Of a stretch of 64,000 nt of DNA, positions 32,105 through 42,571 are shown piece by piece (positions within the stretch are counted from its first letter, which is position 1; every line of letters starts with the position of its first letter). Below the pieces are notes generated by a model. That model did no database searches, was not told the origin of the DNA, and saw only the letters and a program-made list of their open reading frames with translations. Where the stretch lies: positions 372,001 through 436,000 of the forward strand of contig JASKMD010000009.1 of NCBI GenBank assembly GCA_030144725.1, written 5' to 3'. A program made the position numbers and the translations under genes. The stretch comes from Haematococcus lacustris (Eukaryota > Chlorophyta > Chlorophyceae > Chlamydomonadales > Haematococcaceae).

Positions 32105-32813
32105 TTACTGCCCAGCTGCCATGGCCAACATCGCCAAACTGCGTTGAACACGCTCCTTCTCAACCTCTGTTTTCATGCTCAAGAGTTCTTGCAGCCCTTG
32201 GCTGCATGCAGCCAAAGTATGCAAGCCTCTACTGTTGAGGCTGTTGTTCTGCAATCTTGGGGTGCTGCTGCTCCCGCCCCTGCCAAGCGCAGCTGGCTTC
32301 TCTGCCTCTGCACTGGTGCTAGGCTGCAATTGAGCAGACTGCTTTGCTGCTCTGTGCAGCTTGCTGATCTGCATTTTCAGAGTCGAGGCTACGTCTGAGA
32401 ACAGCTCGCGGTCTGGTGTCTTCAACAGATAGTCGTCCAGCCCTCCACAGGCTTCAATGTACTTCAGCATGTGTGTAGTAGTCTGCAGGGGCACTGCCTT
32501 TCCCAGCAGCAAGCTGTGCAGCTTGACATGGACCAGCGGGGGCTTTAACACCCTGACACGCCTGTGCAGCAGCAAGGACCAGTGCTTCTCAGTGTTGCTG
32601 GTTGGCTGATCTGCATTTAGAGTGCTGCCTAGCTAGCTGAAAAGCTGCTACTTACTCAGTCCGTACTTCTCCAGCATACTTGTACTTGCGCGTCCTGACC
32701 AGCAGCGGCGTTGCGCCTATGAATGTCTTGCGACGGGTGCTTAGTATTTTGCTCAATGTTTTTTTGCCGTCCCGGTAGAGAGCGTCAATGAACAGCTTCT
32801 CGCGAAAGCTCAT
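32105..32813 (-). CDS. bL28m: Mitochondrial large-subunit ribosomal protein bL28m (204 aa)
   Basis: Two exons: 32813-32656 and 32561-32105, split by a 92-bp GT-AG intron (ACTGA|GTAAGT...CTGCACAG) in phase 2. Start MSFREKLFID is the first ATG; stop TAA at 32105-32107. The hallmark is the mitochondrial bL28 block: HVKLHSLLLGKAVPLQTTTH, then LKYIEACGGLDDYLL and the KTP that follows. The N-terminal part (GKKTLSKILSTRRKTFIGAT, RTRKYKYAG) is basic, as expected for rRNA binding, and may double as import signal. The tail after residue ~115 is Gln/Ser-rich with a final helix and is poorly conserved. The protein would sit in the mitochondrial large subunit. It lies downstream of and in the same direction as the DGD1 gene. 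Confidence 0.85.
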
Positions 32814-33607
32814 AGTCCGTTTGAGCTCAATCCGGAGTGTCGTGCAGCATGGTTGTGCATGCGCAAGGTCTGCTTATTGCTTCGTGACTGGTGTTGGAGT
32901 GTAACGTTAGGCGACGCGGCATGTGTAAAGCGATGGTGAATGGTGTCCAGTACCTGCTTCGAGTAACGACTTACAGCCGGTTACCTAAACTACAAGCCTC
33001 ACGCGTGTAGGTGGCTGCCGCAGCTTTCTTCATTACAAGCAGCCGTCAGGATTAGAGCCGAGAGTCAGTAATCCCATCCTCAACGACAGACCAGAGACGC
33101 TTGTGGTGAATCCAGCATATCAGGCCTCGCTCACATCACATCCACACTCATATTTCGCACAGTAATCAATCATGTCCTCGCCTGCAACACCTGTGGCACT
33201 AGTAGCCTAAGGGAACGCTGTGTACAAACCCACAGTTGCGGTCCTTACCAGCTTGGGCAGAATTTGTGCAGGTCAGGCAGCAGCAAACATCCAGCCTTTG
33301 ATCCTGGTGCACCATTCCATGCACGCCTACCAACCCAGCTACACCCCAGCTACCACCCTTCTCTACCCACCCTTGCTGACACCCCTGCTTGACCATGTGA
33401 CACTGTCCACCACTCACTCAGGCTGGCTGCAAGCCTTGCACACACAACTGCTGCCAATGTGGGCTTGTACTGTACCTGCAGCAACGAAAGAGGTTCGCGC
33501 GATCACCATCCGGTCCGTCTGCCAGCCCTCAGCAGTCCTGATCCCCAGGTTTCCCTCAGCACGTAATCCAGCCACGCCTGCTGACCACATGCGTGCCACC
33601 GCCCGCA
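32814..33607. other. Gap between the bL28m and DGD1 genes
   Basis: Contains the bL28m promoter and the DGD1 3' UTR. TTACA motifs at 33033-33037 and 32971-32975 (TGTAA in the gene sense) are candidate DGD1 poly(A) signals. Nothing else is seen. Confidence 0.45.
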
Positions 33608-36600
33608 CTAAGCCACCGCCTGCTTTTCTGGCACCTGGGGCAGCACGCCCTTGCTGCCTGCAGCGCCCCTGCGGCCCGCAGGCTTGGCCTTGCCCTCCCA
33701 GCTCTTCTTCACCCTTGCGCTGTCGTCAAAAAACCCGCCCACATCATTCTCGCACGGCACATAGTCAGTGATCCTGGCTGGCGCGTCACGTGTGTGCGAC
33801 CCAGCACCCATAGCCACCCTGAAGAACTCCACCCCCACCAGCGTGTTGTGAGCGGCGTGCAGGAGGCTGTCTAGCCCCGTCTCAAGGGCGTTGCTGCGGG
33901 GCAGGGAGTCGGCCACGTCCAGGAAGCGCTCGGTGGCGGCCTCCCAGGTGAGGGAGTGCAGCTCCTCAGGGGACAGGGGCCGGGGGTCCTCCTGCAGGGC
34001 CTGGTGCAGGCAGCGGCTGAACTCCTCGCTGTTCCTGCAGGTCAAGCGGGGCGGCAGCAGGGGCGGCGGCAGGTAAGCTGCCTTGCTCGTCGGTGTTCTC
34101 TCAGGCACGCAACATTCCTTGAGCCATGCTAACCCTAACCCTAGCCTGGAATTGTGTTCACACTCACGTACAGAACAACCAGCACTGACCGAGTACACAC
34201 TGTATGCACAGCCATTGCTGGTCTACTCAGGATACAAACCAGCCGCCTGCACCTGGGGCTGGAGGTCAGGGTCTAACTCTAGAGCACGCTCCACCTAGCC
34301 AGTGTTCATGGACGGCACCAGGCTGCAGCCATGGATGCTGCATGTGCTCATGGGAGCAACCACCACGACCACGGACCTGTATATGAGGCAGTTGTTGTAG
34401 CGTTTGAAGAAGGCGTTGGAGGGGTGGTCAGCGCACACCACCCACTTGCCCATGGCCAGCGCCTCCGCAGTGGTCGTGGCCACCACGTCACTGAGGCTGG
34501 GGTTGATGAACACCTGGGATTAGCAGGTCAGTGTTGGTGTCAGGAATCAGGGCTACTGGGCAAGCAGAGCGCCTTCAAAGCAGATCCAAAGCCTTTCCAA
34601 GGCAGTTCCAGGACACTGAGGTTCTAAAAGTACCTTTTTGTGTACCAAGGCTACACAGCTCAGCCAGGGGCGCCTAGCCGCATGTGGGTAGCTGACCTTG
34701 TGAAAGGAGAAGAAGAAGACTACTGGGGCAGAGCTGGGAGCGGGGAGGAGCTGTTGCCTGATGCGCTGCCTGCTCCCATCCCTCATCCTAGGTACGGCCC
34801 ACCTTGTAGTCCTGCAGCTGGCTGTCAGCGTGGTCCTTGGCACCATGGAAGTGCAGGTCCAGCCGCCGGCGTGCTGCCTCCTCCTCCACAGCCTGCGCCA
34901 GCATCACCCGGCAGCCAAGGCTCAAGGCTGACGGCAAGGGTGACTGCAGACTCACTAAGCAGCTGCACAGCTGTGCCAACCCTCAAGCAGTCCTGTAGGT
35001 ATGCTAGAAGGCCGCAAGCAGCATGGGCTGCGGTGAATGATGTCGAGCTTGTCGAGCGTGTCCAGCATCATGACCGCATGGCATGTGCCAACAGCTCACT
35101 GCGGCTGGCAACGTGACAGTGGGTGCTGTTTGTGGTGATGATTGTGGTTATGTGCTGTACTTGGTCCTGATGCTACCGCCACATGCCTGTGACGCTTGCA
35201 ATGCAGCCCTACTGGTGTAGGGTTTGTTCCTATCCCTCCCTGGCCTTCTCTAGCAGATCTGCTGCTTGTCCCTTTCCCAGCTGCCCAGCCAGCACCGCAA
35301 AAGCACTCACAAGCGGCCTCAGGAAGCAGCCTGCCAGCCCAGCCCAGCCTGGCCCAGCCTCACCTTGAGATCCGGCCCACTGCCGTACACGTCCACTGCC
35401 ACATGCTCCCCTGTCCGTGCCGTGTGCTCATTCAAGCGATCCAGCAGCTCAGTGTAGCCCTTGGCCCACAGCACCTTGCCCAGGAAGTACACGCCCTTGC
35501 CAAACACTGACATGGAGGACCCCTCACCCTGCTGCTGAGCCTGGGGCGGCAGCGCCTGCTGCTGCTGCTGCTGGGCAGGCTGGAGGGGTGCTGTGGGTGG
35601 TGTGGGGTTGGCTGACGCAGGCACTGCAGCAGCGGCAGCAGCGGCTGCCTTGGCCTGGCCCACTTTTAGGAAGGCGGGGGACACGCCGTGCACAAACATG
35701 GTGTCCTCGCGGGGCAGGGGCTGCACGGCGTCTGACAGCTTGATGACCTTGTGGCAGTGGATGCGGCACACCCAGGCGTTGATGTGCCTGTGACAGCAAA
35801 GCCAGGGCAGCGGGCAATTGATAGGGGAGACAGCCTGGCAGGGGCGTGTTACACATGCCCCTCACCCCAGCACTGCACACCACCACCCCTCACTGCACAC
35901 CACCACCCCTGCCCAGCACCTGGCAAACAAGGACACAGCGACGGACAGCACCAGCACAGCAACGGGCTGCATGCATGCACATTTGGTGCGCATTTGGTGC
36001 TGCTGGGGACCCCAGTGCTGCCCCAGTGAGTTTTTGTGTAGTGCTACGTCCCACAGCCCCCAGCAGCCAACCTGCCTGAGCACAGCCTCCTTCATGTTGC
36101 CATTGTCTTCACGCCGAGCGTAGTCAAGGTAGTTGGTGTGCATCACGCCCACCACATGGTTGAATTTGTCGGTCCAGCGGGCCCCGTGGTGGTACCAGTT
36201 CAGGTGCTCGGGCTCCTCCAGCACGGCCACATCCGCCTCATGGTCGGGGATGACGGACGTGATGTCTCCAACCGGCAGGATGCTGCCTGCGCCATTGCGG
36301 CGGGTGGAGGACACGTGTGGGTGCGTCATGACAGATGATCATCAGCATGGCAGCGTGGCATGCATGGCGGTGCCAGCTCCTCGCTCACATGTCGTCCATG
36401 CTGGATGCCACTCTGCCAGCTGGGCATGTGATAAACTGGGCACGTGCTGCTGCATGGGAGGGTGGGGTACAGCATGACGCACTGGTTGCAGCTGGGTGCT
36501 AGCCCTCTGCGCTTCCACCAAATGGGTTGCCGGTATGGCATGGCAGCTTCCTGCTCACCTTTCTCAGCAGCATATCTGCTGGGGTAGAACGTGACCTTGA

Positions 36601-37891
36601 AGTTGCAATCCAGCCCCGTGCGCTTGCGCGCCCAGTCCCTGACATACTCCTCCTGCTGCTCAGGCGTGTCAAACTGCAGGTTGTTTGGGAACACTCGCTG
36701 CTGGTCCGCCAGAGACAGCCAGGGCAGCACCAGCGTGACCTTGCGCTGCACGTCGGTGGCCAGGTATGCTGCTCTCAGCAGGGGGTTCACTGCCGTGCCA
36801 GTCAGCCAGGGGAGGGAGGCGGTGGTGACGATGGCCACCTGGCGCCCAGGGTCCCTGATGCTGCCGCCTGCCCGCTTGCGCAGCCGCTTGGCATCCAGCT
36901 GGGCGACATAGTTCTCCAGTGGGGTCACCCAATCCATCACACCCCCTCCACCTTTGCTGCTGCTGTGCTCTTCGCTGTCTGCCTGGGCCACTCCACTGGT
37001 GAGAGTGAGGGCTCCCTGCTGGGCGTCAAGCTCCCTGGCCCGCATGTAGCGAGGAAACACCTGCCATGGCACCAGGGCGCCACCCACAGGATCCCCACTG
37101 TTGGCAATGGACCAGGTGACCATGGCCTTGGAGCTGGACAGGGCTGTCTGGAGGGGGCTGCCACTGCTGGGCATGCTCTGCTGGAATAGGTTGGACAAGG
37201 TCTGAAGATTTTGCTGGCAATTCACGGCAGTCTGCTGGATGCTCAACTGCGCGTTTTGTAGGGCCAGCCGGACTGCCTCAAAGTTGCGCAGAGCATTGTT
37301 GTTGAAGGTGTCCCCTAGCTCCTGGAGCAGAGGGGCTGTGGCCACACGTGGCAGGCCCCGCCCAAAGGGTATGAGGGGCACCAAGCTGAGCTGTTGCTGG
37401 GGTCCGGAAGAGAGAGTGGATGGCTGTTGTGGCGAGGGTGCTGCATCTGTGTCGCTTTCATCCCAGACCCAGGGCTTCCGTGCAAATCTTCTGTTTTGTA
37501 GGACACCGCCAAGCTGTTCTAAGCTGTTCTCGCTTGCGCTACGCTTCATGGAGTTCCCGAACCCTGACACAAGCCGGTTATTGGTTGTGGCAACCCTGGC
37601 CAGCAGCTCCAAGTCTGCGCCAGCGAGTAGCCCGTTGCTGATAGGCAGGGGCGGCTGAAATCCTCCCAGCCTCTGACGAGCCTCGCTGCGCAATTCGCTT
37701 TTCCATCGTTCCAATCCATACGCAATTGTGGTGATAGGACCGCTGTTTGAGGCTGAGTGGACTAAAGTGCTGAAATCGTCGTAAAATGGCACCAGCGCGT
37801 TCCCCACGCTCCCGTGCTGGACGCGCTTTCTGCCTGTGGGGCCGCTGTCCATGGTGGAAGCAACTCGTGGTAGTAGTATTCGCTGCACCAT
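33608..37891 (-). CDS. DGD1: Digalactosyldiacylglycerol synthase, DGD1 type (873 aa)
   Basis: Exons (minus): 37891-36559, 36286-36076, 35787-35364, 34892-34803, 34513-34377, 34034-33608; total 2622 bases, all phases consistent. The enzyme moves galactose from UDP-galactose to MGDG to make DGDG at the plastid outer envelope (EC 2.4.1.241). The GT4 region starts near residue 349: [104 protein letters not shown], then [20 protein letters not shown] and [10 protein letters not shown]. The ~345-residue N-terminal extension favours DGD1 over DGD2; plant DGD1 is about 810 residues. Exon 3 carries a low-complexity Ala/Pro/Gln insertion between the HGVSP and YFLGK blocks. Intron 2 uses a GC donor (CTCAG|GCAGGT); only that donor preserves LRHINAW, matching the plant KHINNW block. 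Confidence 0.95.
36074..36075 (-). other. GC 5' splice site of DGD1 intron 2
   Basis: The gene-sense junction is CTCAG|GCAGGTTGG. Using the nearby GT, four bases later, would shift frame relative to the next exon (GCACATCAACGCCTGG), while the GC site keeps it. AG|GC(A/G)GGT is the known GC-AG consensus. Confidence 0.75.
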
Positions 37892-38162
37892 CACGACATG
37901 CTGGACAAAAACCGGCTCAACCGCCAGCTAGGAAAGCTGTGGATTGTTCTAGCCATTGCCAGTAACTCAAACGTTCCAGCTGCTGTCCCGTAGTTGCTTC
38001 AACTCATTGGTGAGTGATGACCGGTGTCTACACTGAGTGATATGATACTGGGGCGTGAGGGGCCATAGCTGAGTGGCCTATCGGTGCATGGGGTAGTAAT
38101 TGAAGCACGACGTGCTACACTTCTGAACTATCAAGAGTCAGCCACATTAATGTCCCCCATTA
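37892..38162. other. DGD1 upstream region
   Basis: Short space between the DGD1 start and the left end of a mariner-like element. The core promoter should lie here; I cannot point to a clear TATA box. Confidence 0.35.
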
Positions 38163-38384
38163 CCGTACTATCCCTTTTGATTCCCGAGGCCTCGGAAACT
38201 ATAATTAAAATATTATTCCCGAGCCATATTTTTCATTGTTTCAAATTCCCCGATGGCCAAAGTACGTCAAAAGTTAGTTTTGAGAACGTCTTCGTGCATA
38301 GAAATAATCAAGCCTCCCACTCCATTAATCTCGCATCAAAATCATATGATCCACATAGTCTACTGTCGTGGCCTCTCTTCTAGT

Positions 38385-40642
38385 GGTCACCCCCGCCATT
38401 GGCTGCACCCCCATGGCTCAAGACATAACATCTAACTCATTTTTGCACGGATGAGGCCGCCGATTGGTGCGATGGGCTGCTTGTGGCCTGACGAGTGTGC
38501 TGCCAGTCCCAACGGTTTGCCGGGTAGCTGGCCCCCAACATGCGACGTGTTCTTGGGCCTCGTAGACACTCCTAGTAACTGCTTTAGGCAGCCTGGACCC
38601 AGCGCGGAGTGAATTCGCATCGTGACTGGACATTGCAAGTTTTCAGGTCGGCACGCAACAGTGTTGCTACGTCACAGCACGCATTGAGACCCTTTCCCAA
38701 GCTAGGGGCATGGCTGCGACGCCGGATTGCTGGCAGGTGCAAGCCGTCGAATTATATGTTGCACAAGATGCTGAACGCATTGGTGCCTGTGGCTCCCGAG
38801 CAACAATGGGCAGTAAAATTTAGTCAGAAACATGAAGGGACTGAGCTGATAACTATGTTTGCGTTTGTGCAGGCTAGTGAAAGCCATGGTTGACAAGAAA
38901 AGGGGAGTGAAGGCTAACTGTGCCAATGTGCAGAAAGCGAGGGAGGTTACGGCACAGCGGAGGGCTGCAGAGGCTGCTGGTCCCATTGAGATTGGGGCGC
39001 AAGCAGGGGTTATTGCTGCTGAGGCTCAGGCCCAGGCTGTTGCTGGTGCGCAGTTGCACCAGCTACAGGCAGACCTGCAGCACAGGGAGCTACAACTTGC
39101 TCACAACCAGCGCATGCAGCAACTACAGCAACAACTCCAGGACCTCCAGCGGAGTGAGCTTCAGCGCAAGGAGCAGCAACTTGCTGATTTGGTGGCGCAG
39201 CAGCGGGCAGCTCTGCTGCAATGGGAGCATCAGTTAATTGAGCGGCAGCACCAGCTGCAGCAGGAGCAGGTGGACCTTAGCCGGAGGGAGCAGGATCTGA
39301 CAGAGCGGAAGCACCAGCTGCAGCAGCAGCAGGCAGACCTAGATTCCAGGGAGCAGCAGCAAGCTCGCATCCAGACGTTGACACAGCAGCTTCACAGCTT
39401 ACAGCAAGAGCTCAAGGCCCAACAGGTGGCTGAAGTGCAACGCGGCAGCTGGCTCAGCATCAGCAGCAGCAGACAGACCTGCTACTAAACAAACAGCAGA
39501 TGGAGAAGCAGCCTTTGGCTTATTTGCAGGCTATCAGCAACAACCACCCCCTCCCAGACCCTTCTCCATGCTCTCGCACAAGGTTGGCAAGCCCACTTCA
39601 AGGGTGAGTTGTGTGCCTGCACACTGCCTGTGTGGTTGCACACTGCCTTGCCAAACATTTGTACCATGATTCTTGCCCACATGCTCACATGCGCTGCCCG
39701 GTGCACGTCAGGGCACGCCATGGCACCACACTGACGCCCTTGCATTGTGGGATGCATGTGTGCATGTGCAGGCATCATATTGTGGCCCCCGCTTTGTCCA
39801 CCCCAACCCAGCCAGCGCCAAGCAGCCCTTCCTGCCTGCCACCACCACCTCTGCATGGGGGCACAGCCACTGAGTTGGCTGTGAGAGCCTGGGGGCAGGC
39901 ATTGACGGAGTTCTTTAGCGCATGCAGCATGCATGGGGATCTATGGGTCACAGTGCAGAGCTGGTTTGTGTGCCCATGCAAGGTTGGCGCCAAGCCCAGC
40001 CTGGCCTGCTTGCAGCGTACGCTTGCAGCGTACGAGAGTTGCAAAGTGAGCAGCTGTAGGCTTAATATGAGGCGGACAATGGATATGGCTGGGTGTAAGA
40101 TGCACGGGGGTCTACTTTGGAGCATCACCAGCGGCCCGTACTAATGGCGTACTAATGGCCGAGATTGTCACTGGGTGCATGGTGCATGAGAGTCAACTTT
40201 ACAGCAGCACAGACGGCCCACAAAGGAGGGCATCGCGCATTTGTCAAAGGGACACGTTGGTACTCCTCACAAAGAACCAATCAAGCTTGTCAACCCAGCA
40301 TTTGACTTCCTGGTTGGACAATTAAGTGGACTGCAAAAAGGCCCACATTTTGTGAAATTTGACATGGGGTCACGTGACACAAAATAAACTCGAGCGTCCA
40401 TGCCGCGGAGCCACCGAGCGCGATAGCTGTTTCCTGATCACAGCCCCACTAAGCAGCCCATTCCCGGCACAACGCGACCCCCTCTTCCAACACCCCCGCC
40501 CGCCCCGGCACAGGTGCACATCAGCCCGAGCAGCCCGCTAGCCTCGCGCTCGTGAGCTGCACAGCCCTGCGCAAGAGTCGCTGAAAAACTCTTAGAGATC
40601 AGTCGGAGGTTATCAGGGGTCCAGCCAATGGCGGGGGTGACC
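38385..40642 (+). mobile_element. Long member E of the 4-bp TIR family, with internal reading frame
   Basis: 2258 bases, terminal inverted repeats as in A and C (one mismatch on the right), flanked by TAGT on both sides (38381-38384, 40643-40646). The outer ~480 and ~450 bases match the short members. About 1.3 kb in between is absent from A and C and contains a coiled-coil coding stretch. It is either the fuller family form or a copy that captured host sequence. Confidence 0.88.
38886..39488 (+). pseudogene. Gln-rich coiled-coil reading frame inside element E
   Basis: 200 codons from an ATG at 38886 (MVDKKRGVKANCANVQ). The body is almost pure heptad coiled coil of Gln, Leu, Glu and Arg (LQQQLQDLQRSELQRKEQQL; REQDLTERKHQLQQQQADL). 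The frame breaks near 39440: the same kind of sequence continues in another frame (QLAQHQQQQTDLLLNKQQME) to about 39590, just before a possible GTGAGT donor. A good acceptor (TTTGTGCAG) lies just upstream at about 38871. It looks like one or more exons of a coiled-coil gene carried by the transposon and now frameshifted. No transposase catalytic motif is seen. Confidence 0.55.
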
Positions 40643-41399
40643 TAGTGGCCTTATCACCTGACCACGTCACATGGGGCACTGAACCTCGCTAATACAGTCG
40701 TGGTCCTCCTGCCGCTGCTAGCAGTGGCGGCATATCTTATCATCTGCCTAAGAGCATTCAGACTGACTCCTCCAGCCACCCATTCTGTTGCCTTGGCCAA
40801 AGCACCCCGCCTTGGCCGGCTGACCGTGTATGACCAGTCGCCTCCCCCCTTGACATGGTTGCCAGCCTGGTTGCCACCCTTGCCTGTCCTGTGACCTCAG
40901 CCTTTGCCCCAGCCTGGCCCGCCTCCCTCTGGCCCAGCCCAGGGTGGGCTGAATCCTAGCAGTTTGCTACCAGTTCTCATACGCTTTGCCGGTGCGTGCG
41001 AGAGCAGGAGGTGTGCTGGGCGATGCGGCAAGATTAAGGCGTGGAGAAGGCCCAAAATTTAGTGGTCTCAGGTAGTCGCTTCTCAATTATTGCCGCTTAA
41101 CAACCAAGAGACATTCGGAAGCGTTGTTTATCGTGCATAAGGAGCTCGCGGTGCAGATTATCAGCTGCGTCGGCGGCACTGATGCCCCGGACCACAAACT
41201 GGTCCATTGCTGGCACTTTCGTCAAGGTCAACTAATTGTTTGACTACTTCCCGAAAGACCAGAGAAATACATTGTTTAATCATTCCCGGTTTCCCGAAGG
41301 ACAAAAAACGATTCGGGATAGGGAATCAAAAGGGAGAGTACGGTATGCTGATGTTTAAACGACGTTTGCACGGCTCATAGACGCCGCTGGACGCGTGGC

Positions 41400-42502
41400 A
41401 TGCGATCGCGTGCCAAGCAGTTGCTAGCTACTATCGCAGCCTGCCATCACATCAACACCCACCATCATGGACTATGCACGGTGGCATTGTGGATCAGAGG
41501 GCACAACCTCCACAGTACGCGGCGAGCAGGAGACAGCTATGCCCCATCCCCAAGCCAAGCCTCTGCCCGGACCTGCAGCACCACACCAGAGTCACCAGCC
41601 AGTCGACTGCCAGCCAGCATCCGCCTCACCCCAGCTCTCGAGCAGCAGCTACAGCGCATCACAAGCCGTCTTCAACACATCAGCACAATACTAGCAACAC
41701 AGCATGGTGAGTGTGGCCACTGCTGTTCTAAACCTTCAAGTGCATTGTAGACAGCCCCAAACCCCAGGTTTTAAGCCATCATTCTTGACAACACCCACGC
41801 ACCTCCAGAGCAGTCCCAACTCGCCCCAGCTCCTGTCTGGTCATGCGATGCCCCACCAAGTGTGGCTGTCAGGTCTTTTCTCTTCAGCTACTGCGATTTA
41901 GTAACAGGTTTACAGGCAGGGTGCTGACAGGGCATATGCCAGGCTTGAAGTCGTCTGCATATCATCAATGGGCCACCTGGCATATGACGTTTGCCTTGCT
42001 GTCCTTCAGATCAGCCTGGCGACACATCTGACGTGCAGCAGCAGCCGGCTGGCAGCCAAGCCCAAGTTTTTGAGGAGGCGGCCCGCACCAAAGCATCAGC
42101 AGCGGCAGCGGCGGGACAGCAGGGGGAGGGGCGAGGCCGGGCTCTTGACATGGCCCGGTTATTGCAGGAGTATGGCGCGTTGCAGCACACTGCAGAGCAG
42201 TATGCGCAGTACCAGGCCATGAGGGGTGAGGTGAGGGGAGGCAAAGGCTGGGAGGGCCGAGGAGGTCACAGTAGGGTGAGAGGTGGGGCTCTGGCTGGTG
42301 CCTGCAGATTGAGGGGGTGGCTGGCCTGCTGGCTGACCCTGACCCTGCCGTCGTGACCCTGGCTAGGGAGGAGAGCCAGGCACTACGCACCAAGGTGGGT
42401 TGCGTCAGGGTGCAGCCCCGTCGCCATGTCAAACATGGACAGCAGCAACAGATGGCAGCAGCGGTAGGAGCAGCTGGAGTTATCACCTGCAGATAGATAG
42501 GT

Positions 42503-42534
<32 letters not shown>

Positions 42535-42538
42535 CAGC

Positions 42539-42571
<33 letters not shown>

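Larger units (their letters stand above)
38163..41343. mobile_element. Tc1/mariner-like non-autonomous element hosting a second transposon
   Basis: 23-bp terminal inverted repeats, left CCGTACTATCCCTTTTGATT (38163 on) and its reverse complement ending at 41343 with one mismatch. Each is bordered by TA (38161-38162, 41344-41345), as expected for a TA target duplication. Without the inserted element at 38385-40642 it is about 0.9 kb and has no transposase frame. It ends 57 bases before the RF1 start codon. Confidence 0.7.
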
